Part shown: positions 15,668 through 24,400 of the stretch, piece by piece | Position numbering within the stretch: the stretch's first letter is position 1 | How the letters are laid out: each line of letters opens with the position of its first letter | Assembly (NCBI GenBank): GCA_035296325.1 | Contig: DATHBD010000012.1 | Location: forward strand, 1-64,000 | Direction of reading: 5' to 3' | Length of the DNA: 64,000 nucleotides | From: DATHBD01 sp035296325 | GTDB taxonomy: Bacteria > Actinomycetota > Actinomycetes > Mycobacteriales > Micromonosporaceae | Translations under genes and position numbers: made by a program | Notes under the pieces: model-generated | Seen by the model: the letters and a program-made list of their open reading frames with translations, nothing else | Database searches by the model: none | Told to the model about the DNA's origin: nothing

Positions 15668-16480
15668 TCAGGGGTTCTGCGCGGCGAGCTCCCGGGCCCG
15701 GTCCCGCGCGGCCTCCAGGGCGGTCAGTACCGCAGCCCGGACGCGGTGGTTCTCCAACTCCCGGATCGCGGCGATCGTGGTGCCGGCCGGCGAGGTGACC
15801 GCCTCGCGGAGCTTCACCGGATGCTCGCCGGAGTCGCGCAGCATCACGGCCGCCCCGATGGCGGTCTGGACGATGAGGTCGTGCGCCACCTGGCGGGGCA
15901 GCCCGAGCAGAATGCCCGCGTCGGTCATCGCCTCGACCAGGTAGTAGAAGTACGCCGGCCCGGAGCCGGAGAGCGCGGTGACCGCGTCCTGCTGGGACTC
16001 CGGCACCCGGATGGTGCGCCCCAACGGACGGAACATCTCCTCGGCCAGCGCGAGGTGCTCCGCGGTGGCGTGCGGCCCGGCCGAGATTGCCGTCATCGCC
16101 TCGTCGACAAGTGCCGGCGTATTGGTCATCACCCGCACCACGGGGGCGCCCGGCGGCAGATACCTCGCGAAGAAGGATGTGGGCAACCCGGCGCAGAGCG
16201 ACACGACGAGCTTGTCGGCGGGGATCTTCGGCCCGAGGTCGGCCATCAGCGCCTCGGCGTCCTGGGGTTTCACCGCGATCGCCAGGACATCCGCGAGCTG
16301 CGCCGCCTCTGCGTTGGCGGTGGCGGCGACGCCGTACCGCTCGGCGAGCTGCGCCGCACGCTCCGGCCGGCGGGCCGTCGCGACCAGCCGGTCGGCCGGC
16401 CATCCCGCCCGCAGCAGCCCGGAGAGCAGCGCCTCGCCGATCTTCCCTGCGCCGATCACCGCGATGGTGTGCACGGCCAC
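15668..16480 (-). CDS. proC: pyrroline-5-carboxylate reductase
   Basis: A 270-residue enzyme for the last step of proline synthesis, reducing pyrroline-5-carboxylate with NAD(P)H. It opens with the nucleotide-binding AVIGAGKIGEALLSGLL. VMTNTPALVDEAMTAI and SGSGPAYFYYLVEAMTDAGILLGLP are the family signatures, and the end SPAGTTIAAIRELE is the conserved C-terminal motif. The length is normal. It is leftward, 63 bp after pfkA and 54 bp before the FHA gene. Confidence 0.95.
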   Translation of the reverse strand: MAVHTIAVIGAGKIGEALLSGLLRAGWPADRLVATARRPERAAQLAERYGVAATANAEAAQLADVLAIAVKPQDAEALMADLGPKIPADKLVVSLCAGLPTSFFARYLPPGAPVVRVMTNTPALVDEAMTAISAGPHATAEHLALAEEMFRPLGRTIRVPESQQDAVTALSGSGPAYFYYLVEAMTDAGILLGLPRQVAHDLIVQTAIGAAVMLRDSGEHPVKLREAVTSPAGTTIAAIRELENHRVRAAVLTALEAARDRARELAAQNP

Positions 16481-16543
16481 TCCCTCTCTCGCGCCGCGAT
16501 CCCGGGCGCCGCTCGCTGCGACGCCCGGGTCAGCGGCGGTCGG

Positions 16544-17569
16544 TCAGCCGAAGAAGACCTCGGCCTCGGTGTAGCGCTCCGCGGGGACGGTCTTCAGCTC
16601 GCGGGTGGCGTCCTGCAGTGGCACCCGCACGATGTCGGTGCTGCGCAGCGCGATCATCTTGCCGAAGTCGCCCTCGTGCACCGCGTCGATGGCGTGCAGA
16701 CCGAACCGGGTTGCCAGCACCCGGTCGAACGCGGTCGGCGTACCGCCGCGCTGGATGTGCCCGAGCACGACGGTGCGGGCCTCCTTGCCGGTCTTCTCCT
16801 CGAGCTGCTGCGCCAGCCACTGCCCGATGCCGCCCAGCCGCACGTGGCCGAACGCGTCCAGCTCCTGGTTGGCGAGCACCATCTGGCCCTCCAGCGGCTG
16901 CGCGCCCTCGGCGACCACCACGATCGGGGAGTACTGCGTCTGGAACCGCTTCTCGACGTACCCGGCCACCTGGTCGACGTCGAAGTTCCGCTCCGGCAGG
17001 AGGATGACGTTCGCCCCGCCGGCGAGCCCGGCGTGCAGCGCGATCCAGCCGGCGTGCCGGCCCATCACCTCGACGACCAGGGTGCGGTGGTGGCTCTCCG
17101 CGGTGGTGTGCAGGCGGTCGATGGCCTCCATCGCGATGTTGACCGCGGTGTCGAAGCCGAACGTGTAGTCGGTGGCGCCCAGGTCGTTGTCGATGGTCTT
17201 CGGGACCCCGACGACGTTCACCCCCAGCTCGGTCAGCTTGGTCGCCACCCCCAGGGTGTCCTCGCCGCCGATCGCGATCAGGGCGTCCACGCCGAGATCG
17301 GCCAGGTTACGCTTGATCTTCTCGACGCCACCCTCGATCTTGAACGGGTTCGTCCGGGAGGACCCGAGGATGGTGCCGCCCCGCGGCAGGATGCCGCGCA
17401 CCTGGGCGATGCCGAGCTCACGGGTCTGGCCCTCCAGCGGGCCGCGCCAGCCGTCCCGGAAGCCGACGAAGTCGTGGCCGTAAGTGGAGATCCCTTTGCG
17501 GACCACCGCCCGGATGACCGCGTTGAGGCCCGGGCAGTCGCCGCCCCCGGTCAGTACGCCGATACGCAT
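16544..17569 (-). CDS. pfkA: 6-phosphofructokinase, group III, with pyrophosphate-type active site
   Basis: A 341-residue phosphofructokinase with GVLTGGGDCPGLNAVIR at the start, the catalytic PKTIDNDLGATD loop and EVMGRHAGWIALHAGLAGGANVILLPE. Residues aligned with E. coli Gly104 and Gly124 are Asp104 (GGEDT) and Lys124 (PKTID), the pair that marks pyrophosphate-dependent enzymes. The well-studied Streptomyces ATP enzyme has Gly at 104, while the Amycolatopsis methanolica PPi enzyme has Asp. Use of PPi, and so a reversible step, is therefore likely. It is leftward and upstream of proC. Confidence 0.93.
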   Translation of the reverse strand: MRIGVLTGGGDCPGLNAVIRAVVRKGISTYGHDFVGFRDGWRGPLEGQTRELGIAQVRGILPRGGTILGSSRTNPFKIEGGVEKIKRNLADLGVDALIAIGGEDTLGVATKLTELGVNVVGVPKTIDNDLGATDYTFGFDTAVNIAMEAIDRLHTTAESHHRTLVVEVMGRHAGWIALHAGLAGGANVILLPERNFDVDQVAGYVEKRFQTQYSPIVVVAEGAQPLEGQMVLANQELDAFGHVRLGGIGQWLAQQLEEKTGKEARTVVLGHIQRGGTPTAFDRVLATRFGLHAIDAVHEGDFGKMIALRSTDIVRVPLQDATRELKTVPAERYTEAEVFFG

Positions 17570-17689
17570 TGCGTGTGCCTTCCTAAGCCAGCCGTCGTGT
17601 GCGCCTGCCCCGCGGCGTGCCGGGCCGCACGCGGTGCGCCCGACCGGTCGAGGTTGGTGCGGCGTCGTTGCCGGCGCGGGGAGGGCGGT

Positions 17690-18442
17690 TCACAGCGCAC
17701 TGTAGTCGCTGCCGGGAAACGCCGGGACGTCGGCTCGGGGTGCGACGGCGTCCCGGCCCCGTTGCGAACCGCGGTAGGTGGCCCGGCGCAGCTGTTGCAG
17801 CAACCCGGTGGCCCGCAGCTCGGGAAGGTCGTTGCCGGCCGGGTCGAAGGCCAGCGCCGCATCGGCGGCCGGCGGAAGCGCCTCCTCCAGTCGCAGCTCG
17901 CCCCACCGCTGCCAGCGCCCGCCCCGGGAAGCCACCGCCAGCACGTACGTTGCGTCGCCGAGCCACATCGCGTGCGCCACCTCGTCGAGCCGGGTGCCCA
18001 GCGACGCACCGCTGGGACTCCAGGCCCCCAGGTACCGCCGGCCCTGCGGGGTGCGGTAGCCGGCCAGCGACGTGTACGGGCCAGCGATCCGCCGACGCGG
18101 GAGGAACACCTGACGCAGCACCGGCAGCCGGGTGGACGACGACATCAGCAGATCGACCGGCCGGCCCGCGACGTCATGCACGCGCACCGCGAGACCGAGC
18201 ACGTCCGGCCAGCCGCGCGGTGTGGGCGCCCCCTTGGACAGGCGGGCCGTGGCGCGGTAGCGACCCGGCTGATCGAGCAGCGGGACTCCGGTGTGCAGGC
18301 CCCCGGGGACGTCCAGGTAGCCGAGGAACGTCCGGCCCACCGGGTGCAGCACCCGGCGCCGGCCCCGCAGTCGTGCGCCGAGCCTGGCCGCCGCGGCCGC
18401 GCCGGCCAACGCAGCGCCAACCACCTGCTTCGATGCGTTCAT
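17690..18442 (-). CDS. catalase-fold-like protein of unknown function
   Basis: 250 residues from ATG 18442. The core PGRYRATARLSKGAPTPRGWPDVLGLAVRV resembles the haem-catalase beta-barrel segment in which substrate-channel residues and the (R)FSRG...PDxxGLALR pattern occur, but the catalytic His of true catalases is not evident in the usual place. Similar actinobacterial proteins are often labelled catalase-related or phosphodiesterase. A short hydrophobic N-terminus (VVGAALAGAAAAARLGA) may be a membrane anchor. No function is assigned. Confidence 0.6.
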   Translation of the reverse strand: MNASKQVVGAALAGAAAAARLGARLRGRRRVLHPVGRTFLGYLDVPGGLHTGVPLLDQPGRYRATARLSKGAPTPRGWPDVLGLAVRVHDVAGRPVDLLMSSSTRLPVLRQVFLPRRRIAGPYTSLAGYRTPQGRRYLGAWSPSGASLGTRLDEVAHAMWLGDATYVLAVASRGGRWQRWGELRLEEALPPAADAALAFDPAGNDLPELRATGLLQQLRRATYRGSQRGRDAVAPRADVPAFPGSDYSAL

Positions 18443-18484
18443 ACCGTCGTCAGTACCCCGGGCGGGCCGCCCCACACCGGGCCG

Positions 18485-18568
18485 CCGCGATGCTCCGCAG
18501 CCGCGATGCCCGGCCAGCCGCGATGCTCCGCCAGCCGGCGATGCTCCGCCAGCCGCGATACTCAGCCG
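18485..18568. repeat. 17-bp tandem repeat between two genes
   Basis: About five units of CCGCGATGCTCCGCCAG with one 18-bp variant and a few substitutions, lying between the catalase-like start (18442) and the stop of the exoribonuclease (18562), which it slightly overlaps. Unit length not divisible by three fits its non-coding place. It is not a CRISPR: there are no spacers. Confidence 0.8.
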
Positions 18569-19092
18569 GCCGGAGTCGGCGCGGCCCGACTCGACGCGGC
18601 CGCCGTCATGGCATGCCAGCGGGCCAGGTTGTGCCGGGCGTCGACGAGCGCGTCGTGGCGGGCCGCCTCCGCCGTCGGCAGTGGCGGTCGCCCGAGATCA
18701 TCCCAACGCTGCCGGAGGTCCTTGGTGAACCGCGGGATCTCCCGCGGCAGCGCCGGCATGGCGCCCCACAGTTGAGCGAGCACCACATGGTCGTACGCCG
18801 CGTACCAGGCCCAAAGCTCGATCGCGTCGGCGCTGCCGTCCCGCAGCGGCGCCACCAGAAATTCGTGCAACTCCGTCCGGATCCGCTCCCGGCTGCGCCA
18901 GGCGGAGTCGGCGGGCGACGGCAGCCGGTCCAGGACGTTGCGCCGCACCCACGGCAGTGCCCGGCTGTCGTCGAACTCCGTGGACACCGCGTAGAACTCG
19001 CGCCCATGCTCGTCGACGACGCCGATGGAGACGAGGTCGATCGTGCGCCCGTCTTCGATGAACTCGCAGTCGTAGAAATATCGGTAGACCAT
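18562..19092 (-). CDS. DEDDh 3'-5' exoribonuclease (Rv2179c family)
   Basis: A 176-residue exonuclease with YFYDCEFIEDG (Asp and Glu of motif I), WYAAYDHVVLAQLWG (Asp of motif II) and HDALVDARHNLARW (His and Asp of motif III), the full DEDDh set. The M. tuberculosis homolog Rv2179c is an oligo/polyadenylate-type 3' exoribonuclease, and the gene keeps its place downstream of DAHP synthase. ATG 19092 is the first start in frame and gives the usual length. It is leftward after the phosphotransferase gene. Confidence 0.88.
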   Translation of the reverse strand: MVYRYFYDCEFIEDGRTIDLVSIGVVDEHGREFYAVSTEFDDSRALPWVRRNVLDRLPSPADSAWRSRERIRTELHEFLVAPLRDGSADAIELWAWYAAYDHVVLAQLWGAMPALPREIPRFTKDLRQRWDDLGRPPLPTAEAARHDALVDARHNLARWHAMTAAASSRAAPTPAG

Positions 19093-19169
19093 CGCGGTCC
19101 ATCATGCCCTGCCGCCGCGGCTGCCCCGGCCCCGGCCGGCGGTACGCCGGCCGGATACGTGCCTTCGGG

Positions 19170-20156
19170 CTAGTCCGGGTCGTCTCGGGCGGCGGCCCGC
19201 TCGGCCCGGTCGAGCGCGCCGAGGGCGTCCCGGGCGAGGTGCAGCGGGGCCCGGTCCCCCGGTCGCTCCAGGACGCCGGCGGCCAGGTCGGCGGCGAGGC
19301 GGTGCGCCGCGTAGTCGGCCTCCACCGCCCAGCGCAGGCGCAGCATCGACGGCAGCGCCGCGTCCAGTTCCTCCTCCGGTACCGGGCCGGCCGCCAGGTA
19401 CGCCTCGATGAGCTGGTCGGCCGCGGCGATGCCACCGGCGTACATGACCGCCGAGGCGATGTCGTACGCCAACGGACCGATGGCCGCCAGACCCCAGTCC
19501 ACCAGCCCGGTGCGGCCGCTCGTCGGATCCAGGCGAAACGCGTCCGGCGCCGGATCGCCGTGCAGGACACCGTAGGTGAGCTGGTCGGTGACCGAACGCT
19601 TCTTCGCCGAGGCGACCGCGCCGGCCACCGCCGGCCGCACCCAGGGCTCGACGTCGAGGTGGGCGGCCTCGACGCGGAGCGGTTGGAACCGCACCAGACC
19701 GGGGTGGGTGAGCCCGTGCAGCCGCTTGTGGGCGGCGCCGAGGGTGTCCCCCCACCACTGCTGGTCGAGCCCGTCCGCGGCCACCAGTGCCCGACCCGGC
19801 ACCCAGGTCAGCAGCCCCACCGCCGCGCGCTCCACCGGCACCGTCAACGCGCCGTCCACCGCGCGGACGGGCCGCCCTGCGCTGAAGCCGTCGCGCTCCA
19901 GCCGATCGGCGGCGAACATGCCCGCCTCCATCTGCGCCCGCATCCCGGCGGGCATCACCTTCGCCGCGAAGTGCTCGTCGCCGACGTCGACCTGCCACGT
20001 GCAGGAATGCAGCCCGGTGCGGATCGCAACGCAGCGATCCGGGGTGCGGCGCCAGAACGTGCGCAGGGCGCGACCGATCTGCTCCGCACTGAGCTGCTCG
20101 GCACTGAGCTGCTCCGCGTTGATCTGCTCGGGTCGGAGGTGCTCGGCAGGCGCCAC
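19170..20156 (-). CDS. aminoglycoside-phosphotransferase-fold kinase
   Basis: About 328 residues from the GTG at 20156. The protein has the APH/choline kinase fold: FAAKVMP (ATP-binding Lys), YGVLHGDPAPDAFRL (catalytic loop; the usual Asn of HGDxxxxN is not in place) and GLVDWGLAAIGPLAYDIASAV (metal Asp). The substrate is unknown; relatives include fructosamine, macrolide and homoserine kinases. CATACT lies 7 nt upstream of the GTG, which suggests a leaderless mRNA; in-frame starts further upstream (to 20234) add unconserved residues. The N-terminus carries an AEQLS repeat from a 15-bp tandem repeat. Confidence 0.75.
   Translation of the reverse strand: MAPAEHLRPEQINAEQLSAEQLSAEQIGRALRTFWRRTPDRCVAIRTGLHSCTWQVDVGDEHFAAKVMPAGMRAQMEAGMFAADRLERDGFSAGRPVRAVDGALTVPVERAAVGLLTWVPGRALVAADGLDQQWWGDTLGAAHKRLHGLTHPGLVRFQPLRVEAAHLDVEPWVRPAVAGAVASAKKRSVTDQLTYGVLHGDPAPDAFRLDPTSGRTGLVDWGLAAIGPLAYDIASAVMYAGGIAAADQLIEAYLAAGPVPEEELDAALPSMLRLRWAVEADYAAHRLAADLAAGVLERPGDRAPLHLARDALGALDRAERAAARDDPD
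20079..20138. repeat. 15-bp tandem repeat in phosphotransferase N-terminus
   Basis: Four units of CTGCTC(C/G)GCACTGAG-type sequence (20079, 20094, 20109, 20124), the first two nearly identical. On the minus strand they encode repeated AEQLS pentapeptides. Confidence 0.75.
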
Positions 20157-20391
20157 GGGCCCCAGTATGGCGGAAACCGGGCGCTTGCGTTCCGGGTGCC
20201 GGCGGAAGCTGGCCACCGGCACCCGGCCCCCCAAGAGGCATCGAATCCCCCCGGGTCGCGACGCCCCGTCCTCAGATCATGTCGCGATGTTGCGAGCGAC
20301 ACTGTCGCCGACATGATGACGGGGGTGTACAGAGCCCGACAGGCAGGCCATGATCTCCTGGTAACCGTGGGCTTACGGGGAGGGTTGAGGC

Positions 20392-21084
20392 TTGGAGGTT
20401 CGACCGCCGGACCCCAGCGATGCGCTGGGCGGCGTGGAGATGTTCTCGGGTCTTGAACAGGACGCGCGACAGCGCATCCTGGCGGCCACCGTGCCGCGGA
20501 CCTACCGGAAGGGCCAACTGCTCTTCGTCGAGAATGACCCAGGCGAGTCCCTGATCATTCTGCGGCGCGGAGCGGTGATGGTGTTCCGTACCGCACCCAC
20601 CGGCGAACGGGCCGTCCTGTCGGTCCTGCGCCCTCCCGAGACGTTCGGTGAGGTTGCCCTCCTCGACGGTGCGCCGCGCTCGGCCTCCGCCGAGGCGATC
20701 GAGGACACCCAGGCCCTTGCCCTGTCCCGGGCGGCCTTCATCGAGTTGGTGCACGTGAACCCGCGGATCCTGGACACGGTGATGCGCTCACTGGGCAGCC
20801 TCATCCGCCGCCTCACCGAGCAGAATGCCGACCACGTGTTTCTCGATCTCCCCGGACGGGTGGCGAAGACCCTGGTCCGGTTGGCCGGCGAGACCACCGC
20901 GTCGATGGTGACCATCGAACTCAACCAGAGTCAGCTGGCCGAGATGGCGGGTGGCTCGCGGCAGAGCGTCAACCAGGCCATCGGCTCATTCGCCTCGCGT
21001 GGGTGGCTGCGCACCGAAGGCCGCCGCATCGTCGTCACCGACCTGGGCGCGCTCCGGCGCCGGGCCGGGATGAACGACCGGTAA
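20392..21084 (+). CDS. Crp/Fnr-family cAMP-type transcription regulator
   Basis: A 230-residue regulator. The cyclic-nucleotide domain (about 15-130) has the phosphate-binding cassette ETFGEVALLDGAPRSASAEA, with the Glu and Arg that hold cAMP in E. coli CRP, so ligand binding looks intact. The C-terminal winged helix reads LNQSQLAEMAGGSRQSVNQAIGSFASRGWL. The TTG start at 20392 is supported by GGGGAGGG 7 nt upstream. A class III adenylate cyclase gene begins 400 bp downstream, so synthesis and sensing of cAMP may be linked here. Confidence 0.92.
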   Translation: MEVRPPDPSDALGGVEMFSGLEQDARQRILAATVPRTYRKGQLLFVENDPGESLIILRRGAVMVFRTAPTGERAVLSVLRPPETFGEVALLDGAPRSASAEAIEDTQALALSRAAFIELVHVNPRILDTVMRSLGSLIRRLTEQNADHVFLDLPGRVAKTLVRLAGETTASMVTIELNQSQLAEMAGGSRQSVNQAIGSFASRGWLRTEGRRIVVTDLGALRRRAGMNDR

Positions 21085-21125
21085 GCGGGCTCCGGTGCGC
21101 CGTCAGGCGGCCGGATCGTCGGCCG

Positions 21126-21305
21126 TCAGGCGGCCAGATCGTCGGAGAAGTCGGAAAAGTACGATGGCTCGTCGTCGTACTCCGTGACCACGCCGCACGC
21201 CTCGAGCTGGGCCAGCGTGACCGCGTCCACGTCCACCAGATCGCCAGGATCATGATCGGCGCCGGTCCAGTCGGTCCACTCGGTCGCCAACATCACGTGC
21301 ACCAT
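21126..21305 (-). CDS. 59-residue acidic protein, unknown
   Basis: ATG 21305 is preceded by a near-perfect SD (AGGAGG, 4 nt spacing) and opens a 59-codon frame. The product is strongly acidic, with about 14 Asp/Glu. It has two Trp near the N-terminus (EWTDWTG), one Cys (LEACGVV) and an aromatic/acidic end (YDDEPSYFSDFSDDLAA). It is divergent from the adenylate cyclase and convergent with the Crp gene. No family is recognised. An interaction partner or protein antagonist of the neighbouring regulator is possible but unsupported beyond position. Confidence 0.6.
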   Translation of the reverse strand: MVHVMLATEWTDWTGADHDPGDLVDVDAVTLAQLEACGVVTEYDDEPSYFSDFSDDLAA

Positions 21306-21486
21306 GGTGCCTCCTGAACGAACTCCGCGGCTCGGCACCGCACACCGTTTCGGAGACTCTAGCCCAACCTGCAGCGCATGCGATGTCAAGTTCGATACAT
21401 CGCCCGGCCCGATGTCCCCATTCCGTCGCCATCGCAGGCACAATCATCGTCATCGAACACCCGTCGAGGAGGTCGGCATCGCCAGC

Positions 21487-24400
21487 ATGTGCGCGCAGTG
21501 CGGCCGACCCGCCGGATCGGATGACCGGTTCTGCGGTGGCTGCGGCGCAGCGCTGCCCGCGACCTGCGCCAGCTGCGGTGGTCCGCTCGCCCCCGACGCG
21601 GCGTTCTGCACCGGCTGCGGCACCGCCCGGACGGGCCGCGCGACGCCGGGAACCCCGACCACCGACGACCGACGCCGGATCAGCGTCCTCTTCATCGACC
21701 TGATCGACTTCACTCCCTACGTCGAGCGCTCCGACCCGGAGCTCGTCCGGCACCTGCAGACCGGCTACTTCGCCGAGGCGCGCCGGGTGGTCAGCCAGTA
21801 CGGCGGCGTGGTCGAGAAGTACATCGGCGACGCCGTGATGGCGCTGTTCGGCGCGCCCGTGGCCACCGAGACCGACGCCGTCCGGTGCGTGCGCGCCGGC
21901 CTGCAGCTGCAGCGCGCGCTCGCCCGCCACGCGGCGCAAACCGGCGGCCTGCGCTACCGGGTCGGCGTGGCGACCGGCGAGGCCCTTGTCGATCTGGCCG
22001 CGGCCCGCGACGGCGGGATGGCGATCGTGGCCGGAGACGTGGTCAACACCGCCTCCCGGCTGCAGTCCGCGGCGCCGCCCGGTGGTGTGCTGGTGTGCGG
22101 CCAGACCTACGCCGCGACCAAGGACGCCATCCGGTACTCCGAGCAGGCCCCGGTCGTACTGCGCGGCCGCTCCACCCCCACCGAGGTGTGGCTGGCCCTC
22201 GCCCCGCTGCACCCCACCCAGCCCGACCGCGACCCCGGCCACAGTCCGATGGTCAACCGCACGCACGAGTTGGGCGTGCTGGTCAACGCGCTGCACCGGG
22301 CACTCACCGATCGCATCCCGCAACTCGTCACCGTGCTGGGCCACGCCGGCATCGGCAAGAGCCGACTCGTCCGGGAGCTGTACCGGCACGACGAGCGGCA
22401 CCGCGACACCCCGGCGATCTGGCGCACCGGGCGGTGCCCGCCGTTCGGGGAGAACGTCGCGTACGCCGCCCTTGCGGAGATCGTCAAGGCCCAGGCCGGC
22501 ATCCTCGACACGGACAGCGCGGAGACCGCCCGGGAACGGCTCGACGCTGCCCTGCGCGCCATCGTTCCCAGCCCTGAGGTCGCCCGGCTCGCCGACGCGC
22601 TGGGCCCGCTGGTCGGCCTGCCCGGCTCGAACCTGTCGCCCGACGACGCCGAGTCGGCCTGGCGGCGGTTCGTGCTCGCGATGGCCGCGCACCGGCCCAC
22701 AGTGCTGGTCTTCGAGGACATGCACCTGGCCGAGGAGGCGATGCTGCGCTTCATCGAGCTGCTCGGTGCCTCCGCCCGGGATGTGCCCCTGCTGCTGCTG
22801 TGCACCGCCCGGCCGCAACTGGTGGAGCGCGATCCCGGGTGGGGCCGGTCGATCACCGGATCACTCATGATCATGGTCCCCCCGCTGCGGGACCGCGAGA
22901 TCGCGACGATGTACAGCCACCTGCTGGGTCAGGTGGCGTACCCGCTGGAGGCGCTCGGCCCGCTCGTGGAACTCGCCGACGGCAACCCGCTGTACGCCCA
23001 CGAGTACATCCGGATGCTGGCCGAGCGGGGAGCACTGAGCCGGCCCAACCCGGTGGCCGCGCCGGAGCTTCCGATGCCGGAGAGCGTGCACGCGGTCATC
23101 GCGAACCGGGTCGACCTGCTGGATCCGGTGGACCGCGCGGTCCTCCAGGCCGCCGCCGTGGTCGGCGTGCAGTTCTGGCCCGGGGCGGTCTCGGCGGCGC
23201 TGGGCGGGCAGATCGACACCGTGGAGCGCGCCCTGCGGCGGCTGGAGCAGCGCGACCTGATCCACGAGGAGCCGCTCTCCACGATGGCCGGCCAGGCCGA
23301 GTACCGCTTCGGCCACATCCTGGTCCGCGACGTCTGCTACCAGCGACTGCCCCGCACCGAGCGGGTCGCGCGCCACCAGCGCACCGCGGACTGGCTCGAC
23401 CGGGTGGCCGCGGACCGGGCGACCGACCAGGCCGAGGTGGTGGCGCACCACCGGTACACCGCACACGAGATCGCGCGGACCCTGGGCATCGACGCCGCCC
23501 GGTACGCCGCGCCGGCACGGGAAGCGCTGGAACGGGCCGCCCGCCGGGCCAGCGCACTGTCGGCGTTCGAGACCGCCGCCCGGCACGCCGCTCGCGCCCT
23601 GGCGCTGTGCGACGACACCGTGTCCACCCCGGAGCGGCTGCGCCTGGAGCTGCTGATCATCGAGATCGAATTCCATGCGCGGGGCGATGGCTTCCTCACC
23701 GACGGTGGCGGCGAACGACTCACGGCACTCGCCAAGCGGCTCACCGACGCCGGCGAGCAGTCCTGCGCCGCCCGGGCGTGGACCCTCCTGGGCAAGGCCG
23801 CCTGGCTGCGGGCCGACCGGCTCTCCGCGGTGTCCTGCCTGGACCGCGCGGTGGAGCTGTTCCGGGACCTGCCGGACACCGCGGAGAAGGCGGATGCCTA
23901 CGCGGAGCTGGGCCGGCTGCACATGCTCAACGCGGACCACGACCCGGCGCTCGCCGCTGCCGGCGCGGCCGCCGCGATGGCGGAGCGGCTGGGTCTGATG
24001 GACGTGCTGGCGAACGCCCGGATCACCGTCGGCGTGGCCCGCTACCAGGCCGGCGACCAGGCCGGGGTGCGCGAGCTGCACGGCGCGTACGAGTTCTGCC
24101 GGGCACACGGGCTCGCCGCGCTGCGCCGGGCGACCCAGAACCTGGCCTACGTGATCTGGGAGGAGGGCGACTGGCTCGGCTCGGACCGGATCCTGAACGG
24201 GCCGGCCCCCGGTATGCCGACCGGGCCCAACCTGACCACCGGGTATTCGCGCGAGGCGATGCGGGCCGGCTTCGAGGGCGACTGGGATGCTCTGGTCACG
24301 GCGGCCGAAGCCGACCTCAACACGCCCAGTGGCGAGTGGGACCTTCAGGTCCGGGGCCAGCGGGCCTGGATCCGGCTGCTGCGCAACGAGGACGACGACC

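Noticed and set aside
18485..18568. Regular repeats suggesting a CRISPR array
   Set aside because: Units are contiguous 17-bp copies without unique spacers, and no cas gene is present.
15620..18775. A plus-strand open frame of more than 1000 codons
   Set aside because: It lies antisense to proC, pfkA and the catalase-like gene, is Arg/Gly/His-rich with no domain, and results from high third-position G+C.
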